DNA of 64,000 bases from Sinorhizobium chiapasense (GCF_036488675.1 NZ_CP133152.1:620001-684000), one strand, 5' to 3'. Shown: positions 1 to 9,487, counted from the first letter of the stretch. Numbers and translations are program-made. Notes: generated by a model from the letters alone, not told the origin.

Positions 1-66
1 CGCATCGCGATCTCCTTTCAGGACGGCTCCGACTGGGAGATGGGCCGAAGCCGACAATTGACCTAA
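1..66 (+). CDS. 3' end of an unidentified CDS (partial)
   Basis: Frame 1 is open from the first base and stops with TAA at 64-66, giving about 21 C-terminal residues (ending GRSRQLT). It would be convergent with the LacI-type gene. The fragment is too short to assign a family, and an open frame of this length can occur by chance. Confidence 0.3.
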   Translation, partial: RIAISFQDGSDWEMGRSRQLT

Positions 67-166
67 GTCTCCAAACGCCGAAATTGCGGAAATGATCCGT
101 TTGCGGCCGTCGGCAGTTTCAAATTCGGGCGATAATCACGCCAGCCGAAGGAGTGTCTGCGGTTAC

Positions 167-1204
167 TCAGCGCTGCGGGACGAGGAACGCATCGCTCTCG
201 CCCTCGACAAGTTCCATGGGCCAGACCTTGTTTGCAGGCGCGTCCGGATAGTGATCTTTGAAGGCCGGCATGGCGGAAAGCAGGGTTTCCGCCAACGCGA
301 TGCCGAGATCGCGAAGTGACAGGCGGAAGCAGGTGAGTGGCGGCGAGAGGAAATGCGCGTGCGGGCTGTAGCGCCCGATCACGGCGATGTCGCGCCCTGG
401 CTTGACGCCCGCTTCGGAGAGCGCCTGGTAGAAGCCGATCGCGATCGTCTCGTTGATCAGCACGATCGCCGTCGGCGGTTCATCGAGCGCGAGAAGGTCA
501 CGAGCGATCTGGTAGCCGCCCGCTTCGTTCGGCGTTGAGCGGAAGATAAGATCCTCCTCCAGGGTTAAGCCGTGTGCCGCCAGCGCCCGGCGGCAGCGGT
601 CGACGAAGATGTAGCCGAGGTTGATGTCGTCGTGCGGCCGCGTGATGGCGATGCGCCGATGCCCCCGGGCAACCAGCCGATCGATCGATGCCTGCGCCAT
701 GCCCTCGAAATCGAGATCGAGCCAGGGCTGGCCCGCATCCGTCAGGCTTCGGCCGAGCGTGACGAAGGGGATGTTGCGTTCGGCCAGGAATTCGATACGG
801 GGATCGTTGCGCTGGGTTGCCGACAGGATCAGCCCGTCGGCAAAGCCGCGCGCCACGACGCGGCGCAGGTAGTCGTTTGGATCTTCCTGCGACGAGCAGA
901 GCAGGGCGACGAGATCGAGCTTGTGCCTGGCAAAGACCGCCTGCACGCCGTCGAAAACGCTCATGAAGAATATGTCGCCTTGGCCGGTGATCTCCGTGCC
1001 GGTCTGGATCATGAAGCCGATGATATTGGTCGTGCCCTGCCGGAGGCTGCGGCCCGACTGGTTCGGGACATAACCCAGTTCGGCGGCTGCCTCGAGCACG
1101 CGCTTACGCGTCTCGTCGTTGACGTCGGGCTTGCCGTTGAGTGCTCGCGAGACCGTGCCGATGGAAATATCGAGATGTTGCGCAAGACGCCGAATTCCCT
1201 TCAT
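167..1204 (-). CDS. LacI/GalR-family transcriptional regulator
   Basis: A 345-residue protein of typical LacI-family length. The N-terminal helix-turn-helix (about residues 5-30) has the family pattern of LAQHLDISIGTVSRALNG, followed by the hinge and a periplasmic-binding-protein-like effector domain (about 60-335). It is divergent from the sugar operon beginning at 1341. The shared 137-bp intergenic region carries a perfect LacI-type palindrome at 1282-1297, so it probably represses that operon and perhaps itself. The effector is not predictable from sequence but is likely the sugar imported by the adjacent ABC system. Confidence 0.93.
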   Translation of the reverse strand: MKGIRRLAQHLDISIGTVSRALNGKPDVNDETRKRVLEAAAELGYVPNQSGRSLRQGTTNIIGFMIQTGTEITGQGDIFFMSVFDGVQAVFARHKLDLVALLCSSQEDPNDYLRRVVARGFADGLILSATQRNDPRIEFLAERNIPFVTLGRSLTDAGQPWLDLDFEGMAQASIDRLVARGHRRIAITRPHDDINLGYIFVDRCRRALAAHGLTLEEDLIFRSTPNEAGGYQIARDLLALDEPPTAIVLINETIAIGFYQALSEAGVKPGRDIAVIGRYSPHAHFLSPPLTCFRLSLRDLGIALAETLLSAMPAFKDHYPDAPANKVWPMELVEGESDAFLVPQR

Positions 1205-1252
1205 CCCGAACCGTCATCCTCCGTCATTCATCCAGCCATCTCCGAATCCCTA

Positions 1253-1280
1253 TTGACATGTTTCGGAAACTCCGCATAGT
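1253..1280 (+). promoter_or_regulatory. Putative promoter of the sugar operon
   Basis: A consensus -35 TTGACA at 1253-1258 is followed, 16 bases later, by a weak -10 (CATAGT, 1275-1280). It precedes the GTG start at 1341. The LacI-type palindrome begins two bases downstream, where bound repressor would block initiation. The -10 match is poor, so the exact promoter is uncertain. Confidence 0.5.
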
Positions 1281-1281
1281 T

Positions 1282-1297
1282 CCGTAAACGTTTACGG
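1282..1297. promoter_or_regulatory. LacI-family operator (perfect 16-bp palindrome)
   Basis: CCGTAAACGTTTACGG is a perfect palindrome with the central CG and flanking TAAA/TTTA half-sites typical of LacI/GalR operators. It lies between the divergent lacI-type gene and the dehydrogenase gene, directly after the putative -10 element. Confidence 0.8.
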
Positions 1298-1340
1298 TAG
1301 CCAAAACAAGGCGATATCGTAGACTTGCGGGAGGAGAAAC

Positions 1341-2369
1341 GTGATTTTGCGCGCAGTTCTGTGCGGGTGCGGAGCTATGGCCAAAGGTTGGCTGAGGGCG
1401 ATCGCCGCAAACCCCGAACTTCAATCATCGATCCGCATCGTCGGGCTCGTCGACGTGAACGTCGAGGCGGCTCGGGCGCTTGCGAAAGAGTTCGATATCG
1501 TGGACGCGATCATCGGTTCCGATCTCGATGCGGTGTTGAGCGAAACCAAACCGGATCTGCTCTTCGACATCGTCGTGCCCGCCGCCCGCCAAGAGGTGGT
1601 TGCTGTCGGCTTCAGGCATGGATGCCATGTCCTGAGCGAGAAACCAATGGCGACCTCGCTCGCCGCCGGCAGGGAGCTTATCCGCCTCGCGGGTGAGGCC
1701 GGCAAGATCCATGCCGTCGTCCAGAACCGCCGCTTTATCTCCGGCGTGCGCCGAATCCGTCGCTTCGTCGAAAGCGGCGCGATCGGCAAGCTGACCGGTC
1801 TCCATTGCGACTTCTTCATCGGCGCACATTTCGGCGGGTTCCGTGAAGAGATGGACAACGTGCTGCTGTTGGACATGGCGATCCATACCTTCGATGCTGC
1901 GCGCTTTATCGCCGACAAGACGCCACTCGCGGTTTATTGCCACGAAAGCAATCCGCGCGGCTCCTGGTACGCGCACGGTGCAGCCGCGAACGCCATCTTC
2001 GAGCTCTCGGACGACGTCACCTTCACCTATCGCGGCTCGTGGTGCGCCGAGGGCGCGAATACAAGCTGGGAGAGCCAGTGGCGGATCATCGGCACCGAGG
2101 GCACGTTGCTCTGGGATGGAGCCGAGAGCTTCCAGGCCAACAAGGTCGCCGGCAGCGACGGTTTTCTGCGCGAACTGCTCCCGATCGAGGTCCCGGAACC
2201 GGCTGATCAGGCGGAGACGCATGGCCACGCCAGCGTGATCGCAGATTTCGTCGCGGCCATCCGCTCCGGCAAGAAACCGGAAACGGCGAGCGACGACAAC
2301 ATCAACAGCCTTGCCATGGTTTTTGCGGCGATCGAAAGCGCCCGCACCCGGCAGCGCGTGACAATTTGA
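1341..2369 (+). CDS. Gfo/Idh/MocA-family NAD(P)-dependent oxidoreductase
   Basis: A 342-residue protein. It has an N-terminal Rossmann nucleotide-binding segment (CGCGAMAKGW, residues 8-17), the family EKP motif (LSEKPMA) near residue 100, and a C-terminal alpha/beta substrate domain. Such enzymes oxidise or reduce sugars, sugar acids or inositols. The start is GTG at 1341, preceded by GGAGGAG. The stop overlaps the leader of the next gene by a few bases, indicating one operon with the TIM-barrel isomerase and the CUT1 importer. The substrate is unknown. Confidence 0.9.
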   Translation: MILRAVLCGCGAMAKGWLRAIAANPELQSSIRIVGLVDVNVEAARALAKEFDIVDAIIGSDLDAVLSETKPDLLFDIVVPAARQEVVAVGFRHGCHVLSEKPMATSLAAGRELIRLAGEAGKIHAVVQNRRFISGVRRIRRFVESGAIGKLTGLHCDFFIGAHFGGFREEMDNVLLLDMAIHTFDAARFIADKTPLAVYCHESNPRGSWYAHGAAANAIFELSDDVTFTYRGSWCAEGANTSWESQWRIIGTEGTLLWDGAESFQANKVAGSDGFLRELLPIEVPEPADQAETHGHASVIADFVAAIRSGKKPETASDDNINSLAMVFAAIESARTRQRVTI

Positions 2370-2377
2370 GGTATCTG

Positions 2378-3280
2378 ATGAGCAATCCAGCCAAATCTAT
2401 CCGCATCGGCACCATGGTCAGCGCTACGAAAGGCGAGGCCGCCAAACGCATCGGACAAATCGCCGACCTGGGCTTCGAAAGTATCGAGCCGTTCTTCTGG
2501 CAGACGACCAACGGGCAGGACCTCGCCGAGCTTGGTAAGCGCTGCAGGGAGGCGATCGGCGACCGCGATATCACCATCTCGACGCTCGGCATGTTCGGCA
2601 ATCCGCTTGAGGAGACCGATATCGACCTGCAGACGCTGCAGGGCTGGAAGGATTGCATCGACAACGCGCACCACTTCGGCGCGACCTGCGTCGCGGGATT
2701 CACCGGGCGCATTCGCAATCGTCCGCTGACGGACAGCCTGCCGCGCTACAGAAAGATCTGGCGCGAACTCGGCCAGCGCGCCGCGGACAAGGGCGTGAGG
2801 ATCGCATTTGAAAACTGCGCCATGGATGGGAACTGGGCGACGGGGGACTGGAACATCGCCCACAATCCCGATGCCTGGGAACTGATGTTCAACGAGACGC
2901 CAGACGAACACTTCGGCCTCGAATGGGAACCCTGCCACCAGATGGTCTATCTGATCGACCCTCTGCCGCAGATCCGCAAATGGGCGGCGAAGATTTTCCA
3001 TGTGCATGGCAAGGACGCAACGATCCGCTGGGACGTCATCCGCGAGCACGGCATCTTCGGCAAGGAGAAATTCGTCTTCATGCGCACGCCCGGTTTCGGC
3101 GACAGCAACTGGACCGACATCATCTCGGAACTCAGGCTCGCGGGCTGGTCCGGTTCGATCGACATCGAAGGCTGGCACGACCCCGTCTATCGCGATGCAC
3201 TCGAAATGACCGGCCAGGTCCACGCGCTCAACTACCTGAAAACATGCCGGGGCGGCGATTTCATCGTCGATCCGGTCTGA
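2378..3280 (+). CDS. Sugar phosphate isomerase/epimerase (AP-endonuclease-2-like TIM barrel)
   Basis: A 300-residue xylose-isomerase-like TIM barrel. Metal-site-like motifs appear in order: AFENC, LEWEPCHQ, HVHGKD and a terminal DIEGWH, the usual arrangement of Glu, Asp/His and Glu ligands in this fold. I chose the ATG at 2378, which has GAGG seven bases upstream, over an in-frame TTG at 2366. It sits directly behind the Gfo/Idh/MocA gene; this pair is common in operons that interconvert rare sugars or inositols. The exact reaction cannot be read from sequence. Confidence 0.88.
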   Translation: MSNPAKSIRIGTMVSATKGEAAKRIGQIADLGFESIEPFFWQTTNGQDLAELGKRCREAIGDRDITISTLGMFGNPLEETDIDLQTLQGWKDCIDNAHHFGATCVAGFTGRIRNRPLTDSLPRYRKIWRELGQRAADKGVRIAFENCAMDGNWATGDWNIAHNPDAWELMFNETPDEHFGLEWEPCHQMVYLIDPLPQIRKWAAKIFHVHGKDATIRWDVIREHGIFGKEKFVFMRTPGFGDSNWTDIISELRLAGWSGSIDIEGWHDPVYRDALEMTGQVHALNYLKTCRGGDFIVDPV

Positions 3281-3339
3281 CGCATGCCTGACCGCCGGCA
3301 TGGAGGATGCCGGTCGCGGGATAAACATAGGAGGAGACT

Positions 3340-4569
3340 ATGGATATTCGCAGATTTGCAATCCTGGGCACCGTCGCCCTCGGTACTTCGTTGGCGGCTT
3401 TCGCCGCCAGCGCCGAAGATGTGACGATCAGTGTTTGGTCGCTCGATCGAGACATTCAGCCGGCGCCGAACTTGATTAACGATTTCAACAAGCTGAATAC
3501 CGGAATTAAAGTCGAATATCGCCAGATCCAGTTCGACGACGTTGTCAGCGAGGCCATGCGCGCCTATTCGACAGGACAGGCGCCCGACATCATCGCGGTC
3601 GACAATCCGGAGCACGCGCTCTTTTCGTCGCGCGGCGCGTTTCTCGACCTCACCGACATGATCGCGAAGTCATCGGTCGTCAAGGCGGAGAACTATTTCC
3701 CGGGGCCGCTCGCATCCGTGACCTGGGACGGCAAATACTATGGTATTCCCAAGGCGACCAACACGATCGCGCTCTACTACAACAAGGATATGTTCAAGGC
3801 GAAAGGCCTTGACCCGAACAAACCGCCGCAGACCTGGGACGAACTGGTGGAGACGGCGCGCAAACTGACGGACCCGGCCGCCAATGTCTACGGCCTGACT
3901 TTCTCGGCCAAGGCGAACGAAGAGGGGACGTTCCAGTTCTTGCCCTGGGCGCAGATGGCCGGCGGTAGCTATGATGCGATCAATTCGGACGGCGCCGTCA
4001 AGGCGCTCGATGTCTGGAAGAGGATCATCGACGAGAAGTTGGCGTCGCCGGATACGCTGACGCGAAGCCAATGGGATTCGACCGGCACCTTCAATTCAGG
4101 CAATGCGGCGATGGCGATCTCGGGTCCGTGGGAACTGGACCGTATGATCGAGGAAGCCAAGTTCGACTGGGGTGTCGCGCTCCTGCCGGTGCCGGAGCCG
4201 GGTGCCGAACGCTCCTCGGCCATGGGCGACTTCAACTGGGCGGTTTTTGCCAACACCGAGCACCCGGCGGAAGCCTTCAAGGTTCTGGAATATTTCGTCT
4301 CGCAGGACAACCGGATGTTCAAGGACTTCGGGCAATTGCCGGCGCGTTCCGATATCTCCATCCCGGAGACCGGCGAGCCTCTGAAGGACGCAGCCCTGAA
4401 GGTCTTCGTCGAGCAGCTGAAATATGCGAAGCCCCGTGGCCCGCATCCGGCATGGCCGAAGATCTCGAAGGCGATCCAGGATGCCATCCAGGCGGCGTTG
4501 ACCGGCCAGATGAGCTCCAAGGAGGCGCTTGATCAGGCGGCCGAGAAGATCAAGGCTGTCCTCGGTTGA
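3340..4569 (+). CDS. ABC sugar transporter substrate-binding protein (CUT1)
   Basis: A 409-residue extracellular solute-binding protein family 1 member. An Ala-rich signal peptide ends near residue 25 (AASAED). The body carries the features of maltose/sugar-binding proteins, including [19 protein letters not shown] and a central TWDELVE segment. GGAGG lies upstream of the ATG at 3340. It is the periplasmic receptor for the permeases and ATPase that follow. Two strong hairpins lie between it and the first permease, an arrangement that often keeps binding-protein mRNA more abundant than permease mRNA. Confidence 0.93.
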   Translation: MDIRRFAILGTVALGTSLAAFAASAEDVTISVWSLDRDIQPAPNLINDFNKLNTGIKVEYRQIQFDDVVSEAMRAYSTGQAPDIIAVDNPEHALFSSRGAFLDLTDMIAKSSVVKAENYFPGPLASVTWDGKYYGIPKATNTIALYYNKDMFKAKGLDPNKPPQTWDELVETARKLTDPAANVYGLTFSAKANEEGTFQFLPWAQMAGGSYDAINSDGAVKALDVWKRIIDEKLASPDTLTRSQWDSTGTFNSGNAAMAISGPWELDRMIEEAKFDWGVALLPVPEPGAERSSAMGDFNWAVFANTEHPAEAFKVLEYFVSQDNRMFKDFGQLPARSDISIPETGEPLKDAALKVFVEQLKYAKPRGPHPAWPKISKAIQDAIQAALTGQMSSKEALDQAAEKIKAVLG

Positions 4570-4575
4570 GAAGAT

Positions 4576-4678
4576 GCCGCCGCTTGAAGCGGCGGCGAGC
4601 ATTCACCGGCGGATCGTACATTCCGCTCCTCGTTTCCTCCCGGAGGAGGCGATCTTCGGCTTCGGTCGAGATCGCCTC
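4576..4678 (+). repeat. Two tandem hairpins between binding-protein and permease genes
   Basis: The first hairpin (4576-4596) has perfect 8-bp arms, GCCGCCGC and GCGGCGGC, around TTGAA. The second has perfect 10-bp arms at 4646-4655 and 4669-4678 (GAGGCGATCT/AGATCGCCTC). Neither is followed by a T-run, so they are more likely mRNA-stabilising or attenuating structures than full terminators. Confidence 0.7.
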
Positions 4679-4695
4679 AGGGGAAGGGGATCGCC

Positions 4696-5598
4696 ATGAA
4701 GAGAATTCTATCCAGTGTCACCGACGGCAAGGGCTTCGACATCGGCCTCGTCGTGCTGCCGCTCGGCTTCCTGTTCGTCATGTCCGGCCTTCCGCTCGTC
4801 TACAATGTAGTGATGAGCTTCCAGGAGGTCGACATGTTCAGCCTTGGCAGCTTCGCGCGACCCTTCGTCGGTTTCCGCAACTATATCGACCTGTTTTCCC
4901 AGCCTGAAACCCGGCCGATTCTCTTCAATACGGCTCTGTTCGTGGTCGCTTCGATCGGCGGACAATTCGCGATCGGCTTCGGCCTCGCGCTGTTCTTCTG
5001 GACCAATTTTCCCGGCGCCTCGTGGCTGCGCGGGCTCTTCCTCGTCTCCTGGGTGATGCCGGGTCTCGTCGTTGGCGCCATCTGGAACTGGATCCTTTCG
5101 GGCGACTTCGGCGTTCTCAATTTCCTCCTGCGGGAAACGGGTGTCATCGATGGAAATATCTTCTGGCGCTCCGATCCCAATTATTCGCTCTGGGCCGTCA
5201 TCATCGCCAATATCTGGCTCGGCACGTCCTTCAACATGATCCTGCTCTCCGTCGGGCTCTCGGGCATATCGAAGGATCTCTACGAGGCGGCCGAGCTCGA
5301 CGGCGCCAATGCCCTCCAGCGCTTCTGGACGATCACGCTGCCGATGATGCGTTCGACGATCGGCGCCATCATCGCCCTCGGGCTGATCTTCACGCTGCAG
5401 CAGTTCGACCTCTTCGCCGCGATAACATCGGGAGGGCCGAACAACACGTCCAACGTCACGCAGTATTGGGCCTGGGACCTCTCCTTCCGCCAATACGATT
5501 TTGCCAAGGGCGCGACGATTTCGGTGATCATGATCGTCTTCGTGATGTTCGCCTCGGTCGTCTATGTGCGCTCCACCCGTCATGAGGTCAGAGGATGA
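4696..5598 (+). CDS. ABC sugar transporter permease (MalF-like)
   Basis: A 300-residue inner-membrane protein with about six hydrophobic helices. The EAA-loop sequence (YEAAELDGANALQRFWTITLP) contacts the ATPase. It belongs to the CUT1 importer with the preceding binding protein. Its stop overlaps the start of the second permease by four bases, indicating translational coupling. AGGGGAAGGGG precedes the ATG. Confidence 0.93.
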   Translation: MKRILSSVTDGKGFDIGLVVLPLGFLFVMSGLPLVYNVVMSFQEVDMFSLGSFARPFVGFRNYIDLFSQPETRPILFNTALFVVASIGGQFAIGFGLALFFWTNFPGASWLRGLFLVSWVMPGLVVGAIWNWILSGDFGVLNFLLRETGVIDGNIFWRSDPNYSLWAVIIANIWLGTSFNMILLSVGLSGISKDLYEAAELDGANALQRFWTITLPMMRSTIGAIIALGLIFTLQQFDLFAAITSGGPNNTSNVTQYWAWDLSFRQYDFAKGATISVIMIVFVMFASVVYVRSTRHEVRG

Positions 5599-6422
5599 GC
5601 GAGCAATTCCGCAATCGCCTGATGCTGGTTGTCGCACTCGTGCTCGCCGCCATCTATCTCTTTCCGCTCTACTGGATGTACATCACCGCGTTGAAGACCG
5701 GTTCGGCCATGTTCGCGACGCCGCCGAAGTTCTTGCCGAGCGAGCCGCAATGGGGCATCTACGCGGACGTCTGGCAAAGCCGGAACATGGGGCGCTACCT
5801 CTGGAACTCGCTGGTTATCGCCTTTGGTGCGGTTGCGCTGATCTCGGTGCTCGGCGTCGGCTGCGCCTATGTGCTCGCGCGCTATCGCAATATCTGGGTC
5901 GATGTCGGCCTGTTCCTGATCCTCATGCTGCAAGTGCTGCCGGCCTCGCTGATGATCACGCCGATCTTCGTCGGTTTCTCGCAGTTCGGGCTTCTCGACA
6001 CGCCGCGCTTTGCCGTCATCCTGGCGATCGCGGCCAAGAGCATGCCGTTCTTCGTGGTGCTTGTCCGGGCGACCTTCATGAGCGTGCCGATGGAACTCGA
6101 GGAGGCGGCGCTCGTCGACGGCAATTCGCGCATCGGCGCCTTCTTCAACATCGTCCTGCCGCTGGCGCGCAACGGCATTCTGGTGAGCGCGATCCTGATC
6201 TTCATGCAGGCCTTCGGCGAGTTCGTCTATTCGAAGTCGATGATCCAGGACATTGAACTGCAACCCGCCAGCGTCGGCCTGAATTCCTTCATGGGGCCGA
6301 ACACCAATGAATGGAACAACATCATGGCTTACGCCACGATCTATGTGACCCCGATTCTGGCAGTCTTCATCCTCTTGCAGCGCCGCATCGTTTCCGGCCT
6401 CACTTCGGGAGCCCTCAAATGA
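5595..6422 (+). CDS. ABC sugar transporter permease (MalG-like)
   Basis: A 275-residue inner-membrane permease with about six transmembrane segments and an EAA loop (LEEAALVDGNSRIGAFFNIVLP). It pairs with the upstream permease to form the CUT1 channel. Its start overlaps the previous stop, and its own stop overlaps the ATPase start (ATGA at 6419-6422), so three consecutive subunit genes are translationally coupled. Confidence 0.93.
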   Translation: MSEQFRNRLMLVVALVLAAIYLFPLYWMYITALKTGSAMFATPPKFLPSEPQWGIYADVWQSRNMGRYLWNSLVIAFGAVALISVLGVGCAYVLARYRNIWVDVGLFLILMLQVLPASLMITPIFVGFSQFGLLDTPRFAVILAIAAKSMPFFVVLVRATFMSVPMELEEAALVDGNSRIGAFFNIVLPLARNGILVSAILIFMQAFGEFVYSKSMIQDIELQPASVGLNSFMGPNTNEWNNIMAYATIYVTPILAVFILLQRRIVSGLTSGALK

Positions 6423-7555
6423 CCCTTCAGATCGAACTCAACGGCGTCAACAAGTTCTACGGTGCCTTTCACGCGCTGAAGGACATCAATCTTGCGATAG
6501 AGGAAGGGACCTTCGTCGCCCTCGTCGGCCCGTCCGGCTGCGGCAAGTCCACCTTGCTGCGTTCGCTCGCGGGTCTTGAGAAGATCTCGACCGGCGAGAT
6601 GAAGATCGCCGGCGCGCTTATGAATGATGTTCCGCCCCGCAAGCGCGATGTCGCGATGGTCTTCCAGTCCTACGCGCTCTATCCCCACATGACGGTCGAA
6701 GAGAACCTGACCTATAGCCTGCGCATCCGCGGTGTGAAGAGGGCCGAGGCGCGCAGGGCCGCAGAAGAAGTGGCGGCAACCACCGGCCTCTCGCATTTGA
6801 TGAAGCGTTACCCGCGCGAACTCTCGGGCGGCCAGCGCCAACGCGTGGCGATGAGCCGCGCGATCATTCGCCACCCGAAGGCGTTCCTGTTCGACGAGCC
6901 GCTCTCCAATCTCGATGCCGCCCTTCGCGTGCATATGCGCAAGGAAATCCGCGCACTGCATGACCGGCTCAAGGCAACATCCGTCTATGTGACGCACGAC
7001 CAGATCGAGGCGATGACGATGGCCGACCATGTCGTCGTCATGCGCGACGGCATCATCGAACAGCAGGGCCGACCGCTCGATCTTTATGACCGCCCTGCCA
7101 ACAAATTCGTTGCGGGCTTCATAGGCTCGCCCGCGATGAACTTCATACCGGCAATCGTCGCGGAGGATGGTGGGCACATCGTCCTCGACTTCGGCAAGAC
7201 GCAGGCGAAACTCGCACTTGGCAGCCGCCTTGCACCGGGCTCGTCCGTCACTGCGGGTATTCGGCCGGAGCACATCAAGGTCGTTGCCGAAGGGCAGGGT
7301 GCTTTCGACGTCCCTGTCGCCATCGTCGAGTCGACCGGCTCGGCGACTTTCATCACGTCGTCGACCAAGCCGGAGTTGACGATCGTCGAAACGGGGCGCG
7401 GCGGGGCAAGAAGCGGCGAGATCATCGGCCTTGCGATAGACCCGGCGCAATTGCATCTCTTCGACACCGCGACGGGCAAGCGGATTGAATCGGAAAACGG
7501 CCGCGTCGGCATCGAGCCGCCGCGGCACCTGCATCTTGCGGGTCATGCGAGCTAG
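6419..7555 (+). CDS. ABC sugar transporter ATP-binding protein (UgpC/MalK-like)
   Basis: A 378-residue ATPase. It has Walker A GPSGCGKST, Q-loop VFQSYALYPHM, signature LSGGQRQR, Walker B FLFDEPLSNLD and switch VTHDQIEAMT, then a MalK-type C-terminal OB domain. The ATG at 6419 overlaps the permease stop, and residues upstream of it in the same frame are spurious. The stop codon TAG (7553-7555) lies inside the CTAGAG edge of a RIME-like element, so the last codons may have been set by element insertion. It energises the CUT1 importer. Confidence 0.93.
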   Translation: MTLQIELNGVNKFYGAFHALKDINLAIEEGTFVALVGPSGCGKSTLLRSLAGLEKISTGEMKIAGALMNDVPPRKRDVAMVFQSYALYPHMTVEENLTYSLRIRGVKRAEARRAAEEVAATTGLSHLMKRYPRELSGGQRQRVAMSRAIIRHPKAFLFDEPLSNLDAALRVHMRKEIRALHDRLKATSVYVTHDQIEAMTMADHVVVMRDGIIEQQGRPLDLYDRPANKFVAGFIGSPAMNFIPAIVAEDGGHIVLDFGKTQAKLALGSRLAPGSSVTAGIRPEHIKVVAEGQGAFDVPVAIVESTGSATFITSSTKPELTIVETGRGGARSGEIIGLAIDPAQLHLFDTATGKRIESENGRVGIEPPRHLHLAGHAS

Positions 7556-7658
7556 AGCATCCCGCTTTCAAGTGGAATCACTGAAAGCGGATAAGATGCT
7601 CTAGAATCAAAGTGCTAGAGCGTCCTTTGTGCGTTCACTTGAACGCACGGCGCTCTAG
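7552..7658. repeat. RIME-like mosaic element, subtype A (copy 1)
   Basis: Two adjacent imperfect palindromes (7552-7602 and about 7615-7658) are joined by a linker containing GAATCAAAGTGC. It is nearly identical to the element at 51868-51973. Two-palindrome mosaics of this kind are known from Sinorhizobium as RIME elements. The first bases form the stop codon of the ABC ATPase gene. After it, 7659-7742 holds no recognisable gene. Confidence 0.8.
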
Positions 7659-7742
7659 GCGATAGTCAGATCAGGGCGGCCGCCTTATCGGAGGAAGCCG
7701 TCCTAACCGTTTGTCTTTTGGTGAATCTAAACGTTTTGAGTT

Positions 7743-8498
7743 TTATGACCCGCTCCGAAGAGATGCCTTGCCTTCCGTAAGGTTAAGCATCAGCCGTTCC
7801 TGACCCACACGGATCACGTTTTCCATCGCGCTTCGGGCGCCGTCCTCGTCGCGACGCTGGATCTCCTCGACGATGCGGATGTGCGCCATCGCGACGCGGT
7901 CGATTTCAGTATCATCGCGGATTGGGCTCGTGAGTTTGAAAACGCCGATCAACGCTGCTTCGATAAGGCTCCCCACCGTTCGCATGAAGGGGTTGAGCGA
8001 GGCTTCGAGCAAATGGAGATGGAATTCGAGGTCGGCTTGCGCCAGCGTCTGGGCGCTGTGCCCGGCATCGCCCATGGCGACGGCAAGCCGCATCATCTGG
8101 CTGATGTCCGCGTCGGACGCCCGTCGCGCCGCGAGGCCGGCGGCATAGGGCTCGAGGGCCAGTCTCACGTCGCTCAGGTGATGCAGGAAATCCTGGTCCA
8201 CCCCGACATTGAAATGCCAGGAGAGGACATCGCCGTCGAACAGGTTCCAATGCGTCCGCGGCATCACGCGTGTTCCGATGCGCGCACGCGGGAAAACAAG
8301 CCCCTTCGCCGCAAGCGTCTTCATCGCTTCGCGCAGGACCGTGCGCGAGACATTGAAGCGCGCCGCAAGCTCCACGTCGCCTGGCAGTATGTCGCCAACG
8401 GCAAATTCGCCGCCGACGACCGCCTGGCCCAGCTCGTCGACGACGAGCTGGTGGCTCGTGCGCTTCCGCGGTCGTTTGGCGAAGGTTTCCGGCGCCAT
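7743..8498 (-). CDS. GntR-family regulator, FadR/FCD subfamily
   Basis: A 251-residue protein with an N-terminal winged helix (about residues 15-75, including FNVSRTVLREAMKTLAAKGLV). A helical FCD effector domain follows, with His/Asp metal-ligand candidates such as DLEFHLHLLEAS. It is the last gene of the minus-strand galactofuranose-type transporter operon, 20 bp behind yjfF, so it is probably a local ligand-responsive repressor of that operon. Confidence 0.9.
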   Translation of the reverse strand: MAPETFAKRPRKRTSHQLVVDELGQAVVGGEFAVGDILPGDVELAARFNVSRTVLREAMKTLAAKGLVFPRARIGTRVMPRTHWNLFDGDVLSWHFNVGVDQDFLHHLSDVRLALEPYAAGLAARRASDADISQMMRLAVAMGDAGHSAQTLAQADLEFHLHLLEASLNPFMRTVGSLIEAALIGVFKLTSPIRDDTEIDRVAMAHIRIVEEIQRRDEDGARSAMENVIRVGQERLMLNLTEGKASLRSGS

Positions 8499-8518
8499 TC
8501 ACACGGTCCTCGGCTCAC

Positions 8519-9487
8519 TCAGGCGCGTTGTCGGGCATCGCGCGACAGATGAATGATCCCCTTCTGCAGGAGGATGAAGGCAAAGAGAAGCGCGCCGATC
8601 AGGATCTTCGTCCACCAGCTGGAGAGCGATCCGTCGAAGGTTATGTAGGTCTGGATGAGGCCCTGGATGAAGATGCCGACAAGCGTTCCGGCGACAAAGC
8701 CTGATCCGCCGGTCAGCAGCGTACCGCCGATGACGACTGCGGTGATCGCATCAAGCTCGACGCCCACCGCAGCAAGCGAATAGCCGGCCGACGTGTAAAG
8801 CGAGAAAACGATGCCGGAGAGCCCCGCGAGCAGTCCCGAGAGGGCATAGATCTTGACCGTCGTGCTCGCGACCGGAACACCCATGAGCTTCGCCGTCGCC
8901 GTGCCGCCGCCGAGCGCATAGACGTTAGTGCCGAAACGGGTCCGATGAGCGATGAGGATGCCGGCGGCAAAGACGAGCAGCATCAGGCCGCCGATGAGAG
9001 TGATCCTCCCTCCGCCTGGCAGCTTGTAATAGAGCCCTTTCAATGTTGCGTAGAACGGATGCTTGATCGGAATGGAATCGATCGACAGCACGAAGGCCAT
9101 TCCGCGCGCCAGGAACATTCCGGCAAGCGTCACGATGAAGGCCGGCATTTCGAGATAATGGATGATCATCCCCATCAGCGCGCCGAACAGCGTGGTTATG
9201 GCGAGGACCAGCGCGAAGGCCACGAGCGGGTGCATGCTTGTGTGTTCCAGGACCACCGCGAGGAAGACCCCGGTGAAGGCGATGACGGAACCTACCGAGA
9301 GGTCGATGCCCCCCGAAAGAATGACGAAGGTCATGCCCACGGCTGCAATGCCGAGGAAAGCATTGTCGGTCAACAAATTGCCGATGACCCGGGTAGAGAG
9401 AATGTTCGGATATTGGGCCGCGCAAAGCGCATAACTTAATACGAAGATTAAGATCGTTGCCGTAAGCGGCAGATATTTCTGCTTCAT
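8519..9487 (-). CDS. yjfF: ABC galactofuranose-type permease (YjfF)
   Basis: A 322-residue CUT2-family permease with many hydrophobic helices and the family segments VILSGGIDLSVGSV and GVELDAITAVVIGGTLLTGG. Its start overlaps the ytfT-like stop by four bases. With YtfQ, YtfR and YtfT it should form an importer; in E. coli this set takes up galactofuranose. The name rests on operon order and the strong YtfQ match. Transport of another furanose or sugar cannot be excluded. Confidence 0.85.
   Translation of the reverse strand: MKQKYLPLTATILIFVLSYALCAAQYPNILSTRVIGNLLTDNAFLGIAAVGMTFVILSGGIDLSVGSVIAFTGVFLAVVLEHTSMHPLVAFALVLAITTLFGALMGMIIHYLEMPAFIVTLAGMFLARGMAFVLSIDSIPIKHPFYATLKGLYYKLPGGGRITLIGGLMLLVFAAGILIAHRTRFGTNVYALGGGTATAKLMGVPVASTTVKIYALSGLLAGLSGIVFSLYTSAGYSLAAVGVELDAITAVVIGGTLLTGGSGFVAGTLVGIFIQGLIQTYITFDGSLSSWWTKILIGALLFAFILLQKGIIHLSRDARQRA

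Noticed and set aside
2207..3328. Long minus-strand frame opposite the isomerase gene
   Set aside because: It lies antisense to a well-supported TIM-barrel gene, has no motif or ribosome site, and is expected from high GC third-position bias.
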